Below, in pieces: positions 8,385 through 17,155 of a DNA stretch of 64,000 nucleotides. The notes under the pieces are model-generated. The model was not told the DNA's origin. It searched no databases and saw nothing but the letters and a program-made list of their open reading frames with translations. The DNA is from a virus: IMG/VR virus record IMGVR_UViG_3300043395_002432, positions 62,001-126,000 of that record; one strand, written 5' to 3'. The position numbers and the translations under genes were made by a program. The first letter of the stretch is position 1, and every line of letters starts with the position of its first letter.

Positions 8385-9115
8385 CAGGCAACCTTCCCGA
8401 GCGCCTCTACCTGCTCCTTGGTGAAGAAGGTCTGCCCATGCTTCTTCGACCACATGGCCACAGCCTCTCCCAAGCCCCAGGAGCGAATGTCTCCCCACAG
8501 GATCGCCGCCTGATACGGCGTGAGCGACGGCTTGATCTTCAAGATCCGATCCGTCTCGGGGGCGTTGAGCGGACGAATGACCGGGTGAAGCTCGCTCTCC
8601 TGATCCTCAGGACTCCAACGGTCGTCCCCCTCCTCCAGCACGACGCGGGTAGAGATGTCCTCCAGCACGAAGAAGGTCTGGGCATCGTAGGAATACGCCG
8701 TCTCCGTGCGCTCCGTAGCCGTCCTCCGCATGCTCCCACGAACCTCTCGCTCCGTGGGCGAATTCGAATGCACCACACCCTCCGCAAGCACCTTGCCCAT
8801 GAGCGAGCAGACCACGAAGCGATCCCCACTCGCCAGAAGCTCTGGAGCGACCAGCCACGCCCTCGAAGGGTGCGACGCCGCCACCATCTCCAAGAGCGAG
8901 AGCAGCTCCGCGCTCACCTCCGCCTCCGAGACCTCCTTCACTGGCCACCGCTCGTCCCCATGCACCGTTCGCATGCTCTTGTAGACCGTCGTCACCAAGG
9001 CATAGAAGCCGTCCGGGTCAGACTTCTCCTTGTCCGGGTACTCCTGTTGAATGATCTCCTTCGACTGAATCCAATCCTTCTCTTCCTCAGGGGTACGCAC
9101 CAATGCTGAAGGCAT
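8384..9115 (-). CDS. Uncharacterised protein of the neck gene block
   Basis: The protein has 243 residues. The N-terminus is helical and charged (EEEKDWIQSKEIIQQEYPDK); the centre has strands with a SYDAQTFFVLEDI segment; the C-terminal helix pair ends in TKEQVEALGKVA. No known motif. It lies between two other unrecognised late genes and overlaps the zinc-finger gene downstream. Confidence 0.7.
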   Translation of the reverse strand: MPSALVRTPEEEKDWIQSKEIIQQEYPDKEKSDPDGFYALVTTVYKSMRTVHGDERWPVKEVSEAEVSAELLSLLEMVAASHPSRAWLVAPELLASGDRFVVCSLMGKVLAEGVVHSNSPTEREVRGSMRRTATERTETAYSYDAQTFFVLEDISTRVVLEEGDDRWSPEDQESELHPVIRPLNAPETDRILKIKPSLTPYQAAILWGDIRSWGLGEAVAMWSKKHGQTFFTKEQVEALGKVA

Positions 9116-9128
9116 CGCTTTTCTCCTC

Positions 9129-9683
9129 CTACTTCTTTAGCCTGGGAATGGAATCTCGGGGAGCGATGAAGCCCTCCGAGGGAGTAGAGGGACGCAAAGG
9201 AATCGCCTCAGCGGGCTGAACCTCCTCCGTCAGTCCCGACCGAGATTTCAACGCAATCTTCCACTCCGTAAATCCGGGGCCATTCCGAACGATCCCGAAC
9301 TCGTCCACCTTGACGATCCGAAACCAACGCGGACGCTCCGACAGCGGATGCTGACAAATCACGTCCCCGATCTTTGGTGCTTTTGGCCCCTCCGTCAGCT
9401 CCGCCCAGAGCGAATACGGGATCGCAGCCTCAGCGTCGAACTCAGACTCCACCAAGCCCCCCTCGTCCGCGTCAACATTCTGACTCTCCGCCTCCTCGAA
9501 GAGAAAGCTCACGCTCAGCGCGAACGGAGCCATGTACGAAGGCTTCTCGCTCTCCCGATGAACAGGATTCCATTTTCCCGGCTTCAGGACGTAGTAATGC
9601 AGGAAGGTCTCGCCCTGCTCGTCGTCTCCAACAAAGCGTGCGTAGTCCCGGCTCACCTTCTGAAAGAAGTCCCGATCCCTCAT
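9129..9683 (-). CDS. Probable virion protein, unknown
   Basis: I start this gene at ATG 9683 because GGAGGG lies just upstream; the longer frame runs through the palindrome. The 184-residue product has an acidic central stretch and a small strand-rich domain around PKIGDVICQHP that could be an SH3- or OB-like barrel. The C-terminus is basic. Function unknown; late-cluster position suggests a head-tail component. Confidence 0.68.
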   Translation of the reverse strand: MRDRDFFQKVSRDYARFVGDDEQGETFLHYYVLKPGKWNPVHRESEKPSYMAPFALSVSFLFEEAESQNVDADEGGLVESEFDAEAAIPYSLWAELTEGPKAPKIGDVICQHPLSERPRWFRIVKVDEFGIVRNGPGFTEWKIALKSRSGLTEEVQPAEAIPLRPSTPSEGFIAPRDSIPRLKK

Positions 9684-9713
9684 ACGCCCTCCGTGAAGCC
9701 ACAGAAAAGGGGA

Positions 9714-9733
9714 GAACGAATTCGACTTCGTTC
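9714..9733. repeat. TTCGAA-type palindrome between genes
   Basis: GAACGAATTCGACTTCGTTC has 7-bp perfect arms around a near-symmetric centre. It lies 28 bases downstream of the stop at 9762. Confidence 0.85.
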
Positions 9734-9761
9734 CCCCCCTCTTCACCCCCCCCAGACCCGA

Positions 9762-10538
9762 TCAGCCCACCGAGAGAATGCGCTCAAGGTGCGAGGTCAG
9801 CGACACGCCGTTCTGGATCTCCTCCATGACCTCAGGGTCGGCCACGAAGCCGTGAGAAGCCAGGGCAGCCAGGGCAGCCTTCCCGGCCAGCTCCTTCGCC
9901 GCCGCCAGCGTGTCAGCCTCACCCTCGGCAGAGGGATCGTCGCCCTCGTCCGTGTAGATCGCCCAATACGCCCCACCCTCGTCATCGACGGCCAGCAAGG
10001 TCACCAGACCGTCCTCCGTCTCCGCCATCCACTCACCCTCGTCGCCCTCGATCCACGCCAGGGCGTCCACTGCCGACTGCTCGAGCATCGGGCGGTAGTA
10101 CATGTTCTCGAAGACCTGAAGGCTCTCGTTCTGGTTCGAAGCCTGCTTCCCTGCCCAGTCCATCGCGCCAGCCTTAGCCGCACCAGCGACCGGAGCGAAC
10201 TTGTTCCCCCGTGCCTCGGCAGAGCTGACGCCACCCCCTGAGCGAGACAGCACCTCGCCGTCGTAGCAGCGGACGTTGTCACCCTTCATGCGAGCAAGCC
10301 GACCGCAGACAGGGACGCCCTTCTGGATCGACAAGGTGCCACGCTCCGGGCGATACCGCACGGGAGCGGGCTTCTCGATCTTACGAAAGAGCGGCTTGCC
10401 GTTCTTCCCCTTCCCCACAACCACGTCCTTGGGAGAAGAGAAGTTGAAGGACACCGTCTTCGCCCGCCGCTGCGTGCTGAACTTCCCCTCCGCGTCATGG
10501 TGGGGATTCGGGTTGCCACGCTCTTCGATGTTCGCCAT
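9762..10538 (-). CDS. Uncharacterised late protein
   Basis: The 258-residue product starts at ATG 10538 after GTAGGAGA. The N-terminal third is basic and glycine-rich; the C-terminal half is acidic and resembles a small alpha/beta domain with a DEGGAYWAIYTDEGDD stretch. No known motif. It lies between the neck gene at 10605 and other connector-block genes. Confidence 0.68.
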   Translation of the reverse strand: MANIEERGNPNPHHDAEGKFSTQRRAKTVSFNFSSPKDVVVGKGKNGKPLFRKIEKPAPVRYRPERGTLSIQKGVPVCGRLARMKGDNVRCYDGEVLSRSGGGVSSAEARGNKFAPVAGAAKAGAMDWAGKQASNQNESLQVFENMYYRPMLEQSAVDALAWIEGDEGEWMAETEDGLVTLLAVDDEGGAYWAIYTDEGDDPSAEGEADTLAAAKELAGKAALAALASHGFVADPEVMEEIQNGVSLTSHLERILSVG

Positions 10539-10589
10539 TTTGATCTCCTACTGAAGAAGCGATAGCGTATTGACGAGAATCGGGCAACG

Positions 10590-10603
10590 CGAATTCGAAT
10601 TCG
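10590..10603. repeat. TTCGAA-core palindrome after a stop codon
   Basis: CGAATTCGAATTCG is a perfect palindrome starting two bases after the stop of the neck gene at 10605. Confidence 0.9.
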
Positions 10604-10604
10604 T

Positions 10605-11351
10605 TCAGCCAATCACAAACAACACCCCAGGCGAGGCTGCAAGCGCCTCCTCCTGAAGGATCTGAAGCTCAGCCTCCGACTCCGACATGAGGTCGCCGCC
10701 GTCCATCGACGTCTTCGACCCACCCATTGGAACCTCACTGTACTTGCGCCGAACTTGCCCCAACGTGCGCTTACACGTCGCAAGCAAGTAGCGCCGAAAC
10801 CACTGAAGCTCTTGGCTGTCCAGATTCTCGACGTCCACGACGTACTTCACGAACTCTACGAAAGCGGGGCCACTCAAGGTGTCAGGTCGTACCGTCAGCA
10901 CCTTGCTGCGTGGCTCGTACTGCCATGTGGGATCGTTCCCAAATTGCCGCTCTAATCCGCGATTGGCAAGGTACTGAAGAAGATGCGTTGTCCGCGTGAG
11001 GTTGCCAGGGTTCCGAATGAATCCCGTCAAGTCCTCCATAAAGTAGCTGCGGTACTCAGAAGAGACATTCGCTATATCAGGAAGGATTACGTCGACGACC
11101 TCTCGGACGTTCGACGGAAGCCTGTAGTCCGATTGGCCCGCCACCAAGGTGAGCGGGAGACGGCACCGCTCACCTACGGTGGAGGAGAGCCAGAGCTTGG
11201 TGTTCTCGATCCCGTCCGCAATGTCGTCGAGCGTTAGCTCAATGCCGACGTTGTTCCCACCAAGCTGGCGAATGACACGATAGCCCTCCGCCTGCTCCCG
11301 CTCGGTGAGCGCACGAAAGAGAAGCTCATGCTTGGTGGTGTCGCGGGCCAT
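10605..11351 (-). CDS. Neck / head-completion protein (gp13-like candidate)
   Basis: This 248-residue protein has the layout of myovirus neck proteins: an N-terminal helical part, a strand core (LPLTLVAGQSDYRLP, then VLTVRPD), then a helix pair (QWFRRYLLATCKRTLGQVRRK) and a C-terminal MDGGDLMSESEAELQ segment. It lies two genes after the capsid gene, where T4-like phages carry gp13/gp14. The gp13 label is by resemblance and position. Its ATG is coupled to the preceding stop (TGAACAATG). Confidence 0.72.
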   Translation of the reverse strand: MARDTTKHELLFRALTEREQAEGYRVIRQLGGNNVGIELTLDDIADGIENTKLWLSSTVGERCRLPLTLVAGQSDYRLPSNVREVVDVILPDIANVSSEYRSYFMEDLTGFIRNPGNLTRTTHLLQYLANRGLERQFGNDPTWQYEPRSKVLTVRPDTLSGPAFVEFVKYVVDVENLDSQELQWFRRYLLATCKRTLGQVRRKYSEVPMGGSKTSMDGGDLMSESEAELQILQEEALAASPGVLFVIG

Positions 11352-11354
11352 TGT

Positions 11355-11813
11355 TCAGCGGACGAGGGAGCGGCGAGGACGAGGGGCAGGCTCGGGCTTG
11401 ACCTCAGTCACCTCGGGAGCGACCTCGGGAACCTCAGCGATCTCGCGGACTTCGGGCTTCGGCTCGGAAGGCTCCTCGACCTTCGGCTCGGGCTGCACCT
11501 CGGGCGGGGCAGACTGCTCGGGCTGCGGATCGGGCTGCTCCTCGAGCTTGACCGGCTCCACCAAGGAGAGGTCGACCAGCGACGGGGTGATCTCGACCGA
11601 CGCCGTCTCCGCCGTCTCGACACGAACCTCCACTACAGGAGCGACGGGAGCGGGAAGCTCCACCAAGTGGGTCTTCAGCCACATGCGCCATTCGACCGAC
11701 CCCTCGAAGACCTCGCCAGCCGCAAGGTGCCTGGACTCAGTGGGGCTGACCTCCAGACGGATCTTCTTGACCCCGGAAGGAACTGCCGAATGCTTCAGAC
11801 GATACAAGGGCAT
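11355..11813 (-). CDS. Proline/glutamate-repeat protein, possible head decoration
   Basis: The first 60 of 152 residues form a small strand-rich domain (MPLYRLKHS, then RHLAAGEVFEG). The rest is a low-complexity tail of repeating P-E-V and P-E-P units ending in RPRRSLVR. Such tails are extended and often reach out from virion surfaces. It directly follows the capsid gene and its terminator and has its own GAGGAG ribosome site and a possible TTTATAG promoter element at about 11845. Confidence 0.65.
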   Translation of the reverse strand: MPLYRLKHSAVPSGVKKIRLEVSPTESRHLAAGEVFEGSVEWRMWLKTHLVELPAPVAPVVEVRVETAETASVEITPSLVDLSLVEPVKLEEQPDPQPEQSAPPEVQPEPKVEEPSEPKPEVREIAEVPEVAPEVTEVKPEPAPRPRRSLVR

Positions 11814-11867
11814 CTCTTATCTCCTCTTCCAGAGGTAACTCGACTATAAAGACCGGTCGAGCGCGGT

Positions 11868-11910
11868 GGGGAAAAAGGAAAAGGCGGAACGCATTCGAAT
11901 GCGTCCCGCC
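11868..11910 (-). terminator. Intrinsic terminator of the major capsid gene
   Basis: The minus strand has a 12-bp stem built on ACGCATTCGAATGCGT with flanking GGCGG/CCGCC arms and a TCGA loop, followed by TTTTCCTTTTT. It is 30 bases after the capsid stop. Here the palindrome family forms the core of a true terminator. Confidence 0.85.
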
Positions 11911-11938
11911 CCCGCTCACCTCACGGTGAGGTCACCGA

Positions 11939-13396
11939 TCAGGCCAGGGTCGACAAGCCAGTGATCGAGAGCTTCCCGTAGAACTCGGGACGATGCACCT
12001 TGAGCGCGTTCCGGGTGATCACGCCGAACTTCTTCGTCATGGTCACGGGATCGACCTGCGTCACGACGCGGATCGGCATGTAGGGCGCGAAGATCGTGCC
12101 AGCCTCCTCCCAGGTCGAGCCACGGTAGCCGAGCAGAATGCGCTTGGTGGACGAACCCTCGTCCATGAACAGATCCTCGTAGACGACGTACTTGTTGTTG
12201 TACGTCCCCCACCGCTTGATCTGCGGGTTCTTCGACGCCACCGGCTCGACCCCGTCCGCCATCCCCGCGCCCTCGCGCTTCAGCGTCGCACGGTAGTTCT
12301 CATGCCCAGAGAGCTGGTCGATCAGGGCGATGATCTCCGGCCCAACCACAATGTAGTTGGGCGTGAAGCCGCGAGTGCGCTGCCGCACGCGAGCCGAGAT
12401 CTGATCCAGCTTCTTCAGGATGTTCAGGATGTTGTCCAGCTCCGTCACCGCCGTGGCAGAGTAGGCCAGCGTGTCCGTGGTCGAAGCCGCCGAGAGCTGG
12501 GCGTCGATGATCTGGCGATCCAGCTCGGTGGCGATCTGGATCGTCATCTCGTCGACGATCTCCTGCTCCGCGTCCGCACCAGTGTGCGAGCGGATCTCGT
12601 CCATCGCCTCGAAGGTGAGGCTGGCGCGCAGGCGGCGAGTCTGGGCCGTCATGGTCACAGCCTCGAACGCCAGGGTCGTCTCACCAACAGCGGACGAACC
12701 CTCCATGTTCTGGTAGTAGCTCGCCACGATGGCGTCGCCGTTGGTGGGCGCGGTGTTGAAGGTGACCCGGAAGGCACCCGTGCTGTAGTTGATCGTGCCG
12801 GTGCCGCCGTCGTCACCCACCAAGAGGCCAGAGCCGTCGTCGGTGAAGACCTCGGTGCCGTCCGTGATCACCACAGAGACGCCCGTGGTCGAGTTGTACG
12901 GACGAACCGGGAGCTGGAGCAGGCTGCCCGAGAAGATCTTGGTGGCCCCGTTACCCGTGCCAGCCGCCTCCTCCTCGACGTACTCGCTCGAGTAGTGGCG
13001 GGCGAAGGTCTGGTTCAGCGAGGTCGCCGCCGCGATGTTGCCACGAGCCGAGCCGGTCTTGTACGACCGAATGAAGACCTGAGCGGTCGGCTTGTTGATC
13101 GGTGACACCAAAGCCAGATCGAACGCGATCAGCTGACCCATCGTCTTGCGGATCAGCGGCAGCGTCATGGCCTGCCCGTTGCTGATCACCGAGGTCGTGG
13201 TGTCCTCGTTCAGCGAGTCGCCAGGGTTGTTCCTGAAGTTCTCCATCATGACGGCGAGCGCCTCGTCGCGCTTGGCATTCCAGCCCGCACGCCGATCCCC
13301 ACGCTCGTCCTTGAAGGGGCGATCCAGCGAACGAAGCTCGCCGTTCTTGCCCTCGATCAGGCTCTTCCACTCTTCCACCAAGTTGTTCCGCGCCAT
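11939..13396 (-). CDS. Major capsid protein (gp23-like, HK97 fold) with a beta-module insertion
   Basis: This 485-residue protein matches T4 gp23 in its last 150 residues (IFAPYMPIRVVTQVDP, MTKKFGVITRNAL, then FYGKLSITGL). The E-loop region is interrupted at about residues 154-229 by a beta module of the same type as three modules in the tail sheath. The N-terminus has possible prohead-protease sites (LVE at 6-8, LIE at 13-15). It follows the protease-scaffold gene and is followed by a strong terminator. A strong AGAGGAG site precedes ATG 13396. Confidence 0.95.
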   Translation of the reverse strand: MARNNLVEEWKSLIEGKNGELRSLDRPFKDERGDRRAGWNAKRDEALAVMMENFRNNPGDSLNEDTTTSVISNGQAMTLPLIRKTMGQLIAFDLALVSPINKPTAQVFIRSYKTGSARGNIAAATSLNQTFARHYSSEYVEEEAAGTGNGATKIFSGSLLQLPVRPYNSTTGVSVVITDGTEVFTDDGSGLLVGDDGGTGTINYSTGAFRVTFNTAPTNGDAIVASYYQNMEGSSAVGETTLAFEAVTMTAQTRRLRASLTFEAMDEIRSHTGADAEQEIVDEMTIQIATELDRQIIDAQLSAASTTDTLAYSATAVTELDNILNILKKLDQISARVRQRTRGFTPNYIVVGPEIIALIDQLSGHENYRATLKREGAGMADGVEPVASKNPQIKRWGTYNNKYVVYEDLFMDEGSSTKRILLGYRGSTWEEAGTIFAPYMPIRVVTQVDPVTMTKKFGVITRNALKVHRPEFYGKLSITGLSTLA

Positions 13397-13418
13397 TGTT
13401 CGTTCTCCTCTGTTCGCT

Positions 13419-13446
13419 GTAGAATCGGTCTGCTAAAAACGTGCAA
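13419..13446 (-). promoter_or_regulatory. Sigma70-like promoter candidate for the capsid gene
   Basis: TTGCAC and TTCTAC are separated by 16 bases on the minus strand, with the start codon 22 bases beyond. The protease-scaffold gene upstream ends in a hairpin, so a separate capsid promoter makes sense. Confidence 0.5.
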
Positions 13447-13476
13447 GCCTCAGAAGCGAGCTTTTTCAGTCGGGAA

Positions 13477-13490
13477 CGAATTCGAATTCG
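13477..13490. repeat. TTCGAA-core palindrome before the capsid promoter
   Basis: CGAATTCGAATTCG lies between the hairpin after the protease-scaffold gene and the capsid promoter candidate. Confidence 0.9.
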
Positions 13491-13504
13491 ACGCACCAAC
13501 GAGA

Positions 13505-13530
13505 TGAGGAGAGGGGATCTCCCTCTCCTC
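13505..13530 (-). terminator. Hairpin after the protease-scaffold gene
   Basis: GAGGAGAGGG and CCCTCTCCTC arms form a 10-bp stem 27 bases after the stop. There is no T-tract, so it may be a processing or stability element rather than an intrinsic terminator. Confidence 0.5.
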
Positions 13531-13556
13531 AGCGTACTCTGGCTGCTCTTGGTGCC

Positions 13557-15860
13557 TTACTGCTTGGGCGCGACCATGCGTGCGAGGAGATCCTGAGCGT
13601 AGTTCAGGTCAGCCTTGCTCAGCGGCTGCTCTTGCGCGGGGCGAGAGACCTCCTCCTCAATGCGCTCGGCAGGAGCGACTCCCTTGAAGGAAGGCTCGGG
13701 GCTTGGTGCGTTCTGCAACCGAGCCTCCACGCTCTCCTCGAGCCTGCTCTCGCGGGCTGGGGCAAGGCTTTCCATGAGGTGCTTCACCCCCTCAGGCGTG
13801 TCGAGCTTCTGGATTCGAGCCTGGAGCGCGAAGCGATCCGGGCGAGTAGCGACGCTCAGGATCGCGCTCTTCTGCTCCTCCAAGAGCTGGCTCCGCGACT
13901 CCGCTGCCTCGATCCGCTTGGTGGCAGCAGCCTCCACCAACTGGAGCCGCTCCGCATGCGTGGTGCGCGCCTCCTCCATCTGCCGCTTCATCGCGGAGAC
14001 CTCAGCCTGGAAGCGATCCCGATCCGACTTCACCTCGGCAAGCTCGGTCTCGAGCTTCGAGAATGACTCAATCGTCTCGGAGATAGCTCCCCGCATCCGA
14101 GCGAGATCGTCCTGAAGTGTCTTGCGGGCCGCTTCCACAGATGCCTTCTCGACGTTGGCAATGGCGAGGTTCTCGCGGTGCCGCTGGATCTCCTCTCGGG
14201 CCGTGGCCAGATCCGCCTCGACCGCCTCAAGGCGAGCCTGCCAACGCTCGCCAGCACGCGCCTCGATGTCGACCCGCTCTCCAGAGAGGCGCTCCAGCAC
14301 CAGCTTCTTCAGCGCCTCCTCGGGGGTGCCGATCTCGGGAGTGGCGAAGATCTGCTCCAGCCGATCCTTCACCACGGCCTCGGTGAGCTTCGGCCCCATG
14401 AGCGTGCGGATCAGATCCGTCTTCGGGTGCGCCCCCGTCTGGCGCAGCATGAGGTTCTCCGCCCGGAGAGACTCGATCTGCTCCACCAAGCGCCGGTTCC
14501 GATCCTGTGCCTGGAGGTTCTTGAACTCCTCCCGCACCAACGCGTCCGTCAAGGACTCCACCCGATCCCGACTCTCGAGGAGCGCAGCCGCCTGAGGGCT
14601 GTTGACCAGCGGCTCAAGGTGCGGACGAATCGCCTCCACGATCCGAAGGGCAGCCATGACGCGAGGATCTTGGCTCGAGACCTGCGAGAGCGCCTGCTTG
14701 CGCCCAAGCGCATGCGCTTCTGCCGTCGCCTCCTCCATGCGCGTCCGCATCTCCGCGATCACCAGCTCCCGAGCCGACGAGATCGAATTCGCCAACGCGT
14801 CCCGCTCAGCGGTGACCTGCTCCAGGGTCAGCCGCCCCTCCGCCAGCAAGGTGGCCGACTCGTTCTTGGTGGTGGCATTCTCCTCAGTCAGCGTGCGAAT
14901 CCGCTCCTCACGCCCTTGCAGTTCCGTCTCCATCTCAGCGATCTTGGCGACCTTCGCGTCAAGGTCAGCCTGAGCCTCCTCCAAGCGAGCGCGCACCAAA
15001 CGATCCCGCTCCACGTCCCGCTCGTTGAGCTTGGCGATCTCCTCCTGAAGCGCACGAAGCTCTGCCCCCGCGTCCTCCTTCACGTCCTCCCTCACGTCCT
15101 CCTTCGTCTCTCCCAGCGTCTCCTGCGCCTCAGCCTGCGCCTCCGAGACCACTTCAGCGGCCTCAGGCTTAGCTTCGACCGCCTCCGCTACCTCCTCAGC
15201 GTCCTTGGTGCCAATGAGCTTGCGAACCACGTCGTCCGCCTCAAGCAAATCCCCCGCGATCATGTCCTTGGCCGCTTCGAGCAGAAACGGATTGTCGGAG
15301 AGAATTTGCCGCATCTTGACCTCGTCCGCCTCGACTTCGCGGATCGACTCGTTGAGCGACTCCGCAAGCGGATACGCGGTCTTCACCGAAGGGTCGACCA
15401 CGAAGTCGAAGGTCTTGAGGCGCAGATCCTCATTGACGTAGTCGGCGTCCCCCCTGCGCGTCACGCTCCCCGAGGCGCGAGAGGAGATCCCCACGGCAGC
15501 GTTCGCCTCGATCAGCGCCTGCATGATCTTGCCGCCAGGGGTGTTCAGGATCACGCAGGAACCCTCGATCACCCCGTCCTCGCGGATCTTCAGATCCTCG
15601 ATGAGGTGGCTCACGCGCCAGAGCGAGGTCTTCCCCTCGGCAGGATGATCCAGCTCACCAAGCATGCGCCTCTTGGTGAGATCCTCGGAGGCGAGCTTGA
15701 GCGCATTCTCCATGATGCGCCGCTCGTAGATCCGCCCGTTCTGGTTCTTCGCGTCGACCCGACCAAACTCCCCCTTGACGCGAATCAAGCCAGCCGGGGT
15801 GCGCGCCTCCACAATGCTCAGAACCTGATCCGCCACCCGCTCGTAGAGTGTCTCCATCAT
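13557..15860 (-). CDS. Prohead protease (gp21-like) fused to a long coiled-coil scaffold
   Basis: I start at ATG 15860 (AGAGAGGAAACGA upstream), giving 767 residues. Residues 1-180 are the T4 gp21-type serine protease: LGELDHP with catalytic His72 and GISSRASGS with the nucleophile at Ser126/127. From about residue 250 to 720 the protein is a charged heptad-rich coiled coil, as expected for the gp22 prohead core. In T4 these are two genes. A short N-terminal segment ends SIVEA, which fits self-cleavage. It lies between the portal block and the capsid gene, the canonical place. Confidence 0.92.
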   Translation of the reverse strand: MMETLYERVADQVLSIVEARTPAGLIRVKGEFGRVDAKNQNGRIYERRIMENALKLASEDLTKRRMLGELDHPAEGKTSLWRVSHLIEDLKIREDGVIEGSCVILNTPGGKIMQALIEANAAVGISSRASGSVTRRGDADYVNEDLRLKTFDFVVDPSVKTAYPLAESLNESIREVEADEVKMRQILSDNPFLLEAAKDMIAGDLLEADDVVRKLIGTKDAEEVAEAVEAKPEAAEVVSEAQAEAQETLGETKEDVREDVKEDAGAELRALQEEIAKLNERDVERDRLVRARLEEAQADLDAKVAKIAEMETELQGREERIRTLTEENATTKNESATLLAEGRLTLEQVTAERDALANSISSARELVIAEMRTRMEEATAEAHALGRKQALSQVSSQDPRVMAALRIVEAIRPHLEPLVNSPQAAALLESRDRVESLTDALVREEFKNLQAQDRNRRLVEQIESLRAENLMLRQTGAHPKTDLIRTLMGPKLTEAVVKDRLEQIFATPEIGTPEEALKKLVLERLSGERVDIEARAGERWQARLEAVEADLATAREEIQRHRENLAIANVEKASVEAARKTLQDDLARMRGAISETIESFSKLETELAEVKSDRDRFQAEVSAMKRQMEEARTTHAERLQLVEAAATKRIEAAESRSQLLEEQKSAILSVATRPDRFALQARIQKLDTPEGVKHLMESLAPARESRLEESVEARLQNAPSPEPSFKGVAPAERIEEEVSRPAQEQPLSKADLNYAQDLLARMVAPKQ

Positions 15861-15916
15861 TCGTTTCCTCTCTCTTGAGCTTAGCTGCTCGAACGTGATC
15901 TGCCAAAAGAAGGTAG

Positions 15917-15948
15917 GGCTGGCGACGAATTCGACTTCGCCACCAGCC
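15917..15948 (-). terminator. Long hairpin containing a TTCGAA-type palindrome
   Basis: GGCTGG and CCAGCC outer arms enclose GCGAAGTCGAATTCGTCGC, giving a stem of about 13 bp with one bulge, followed by CTACCTTCTTTT on the minus strand. It is probably a terminator or processing site between the core genes and the protease gene. Confidence 0.6.
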
Positions 15949-15991
15949 CCGCCTTCCCTTCCCTTTCCCCCCTTCCCTTGCTCTTCCCTTG

Positions 15992-16141
15992 TCACCGCTT
16001 CTTGCGCCGGAAGGGCAGCCTCCAGAGGAGGCTCCGTCGTCTCTTGGATTCTGGGCTTTCTCTCCGATCCGAGATCCGTTCCTGATCGGGCCTTACCTGC
16101 GCTCTGAGATCCAGAGGGGTGTACCCGATCTTCCGCCGCAC
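15992..16141 (-). CDS. Possible very basic 49-residue peptide
   Basis: A GTG-started frame begins just after the stop at 16162 and ends in the strongly basic SLLWRLPFRRKKR. The ribosome site is poor, so this is tentative. Small basic prohead core proteins (T4 gp67/gp68 type) are encoded at this place in T4, which is the only reason to list it. Confidence 0.3.
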   Translation of the reverse strand: MRRKIGYTPLDLRAQVRPDQERISDRRESPESKRRRSLLWRLPFRRKKR

Positions 16142-16161
16142 CTCAGACCGAGAGAACTCGC

Positions 16162-17145
16162 TCAGTTTCCCTCAGGCAGCTCCACCGCCGCCAAGAACGC
16201 AGGCCGGAGCGGCACCACCGTGTCGATCTCCTTCGCCAGCGCCTGAAGCACCGAGAGGCGGTTCAGGATCGGCGCAAGGTGCGCTGCCTTGTTCCACTCG
16301 CCCAGCACCGACTCCTCGAGGGTCTTGTCGCAGCCCGCCACCAAGGACTCCGCGATCTGCCCGTGGCCCTGAAGCTCGGAGAGGTTCGAGGTCTCGATGA
16401 TCGCCTGGATCTTGTCGGCACACTCCGCAATGGCGAGGTTCAAGGTGCCAGCCGCCTCGAACAGCGCGAAGTCGAGAGGGTCGACCGGGGTCGTGGCGGG
16501 AGCCGCAGACTCGTTCAGGAGCGCCCGCAGGGCCGCGACTGACTCGTTCTTCGGAGCAGGAGCCGCAGCCTTCTTGAGGTGCAGCTTCGCCCGCAGCTTC
16601 GCCACCTTCTTCATGTGGCGCTTGGTGGAAGCCTTGCGGCGGTATACCTTCGCATACCGCTTGCGATCCGAGCGGTGCCGACGCCGCAGGAGCTTCGCCT
16701 TCATCTTCTCGGCACCCTTCAGGATGCGCTGCTTCACCTTCTTCAGCGAGCCACCCACCAAGCGCCGGATGAGCTTGAACGCCTCATCGAGGGACGCACC
16801 AGAGGCGACCGCCTGGGCGACCTTCTCGGTGATGTTCGCCTTCACGGCGTTGCGATCCTTGTCCTCGACCGCCTGCTCGGAGAGGATCACGTCGCTGGCA
16901 TACGCGGCGTCCACCATCTCCATGAGCGCGTCCACGACCTCGGCGGAGGTCTTGAAGCGAGACTCGGGCAGGACAATCGGGTCGTCCTGCTTGGTGGCCG
17001 CAGGCTCGGTCGAAGCGGTGGCGGCGGCTGGGGCGTCCGTGGTCTGCCGCTCCTCGGTCAGGGGCTTGGTGGCCACAGGCTCAGCCTGCTTGATCCCCAT
17101 GAAGCGCATGGCGCTCGCGGTCAGCTTGTCCTTGTCGATGCTCAT
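16162..17145 (-). CDS. Prohead core-like protein with a highly basic middle
   Basis: The 327-residue product starts at ATG 17145 after GGGAG. The N-terminal 60 residues are Ala/Thr/Pro-rich. Residues of about 140-200 are extremely basic (repeated K, R and H, e.g. LLRRRHRSDRKRYAK). The C-terminal third is a neutral helical domain. It lies between portal and protease, where T4 has prohead core genes. A core or DNA-contacting head protein is the best guess; no family is recognised. Confidence 0.65.
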   Translation of the reverse strand: MSIDKDKLTASAMRFMGIKQAEPVATKPLTEERQTTDAPAAATASTEPAATKQDDPIVLPESRFKTSAEVVDALMEMVDAAYASDVILSEQAVEDKDRNAVKANITEKVAQAVASGASLDEAFKLIRRLVGGSLKKVKQRILKGAEKMKAKLLRRRHRSDRKRYAKVYRRKASTKRHMKKVAKLRAKLHLKKAAAPAPKNESVAALRALLNESAAPATTPVDPLDFALFEAAGTLNLAIAECADKIQAIIETSNLSELQGHGQIAESLVAGCDKTLEESVLGEWNKAAHLAPILNRLSVLQALAKEIDTVVPLRPAFLAAVELPEGN

Positions 17146-17155
17146 CTCAACTCCC

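Larger units (their letters stand above)
15861..16161 (-). other. Gap before the protease-scaffold gene
   Basis: About 300 bases. It contains the hairpin at 15917-15948, a purine-rich run on the minus strand (15950-15990) and one small basic frame listed separately. Nothing else is supported. Confidence 0.5.
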
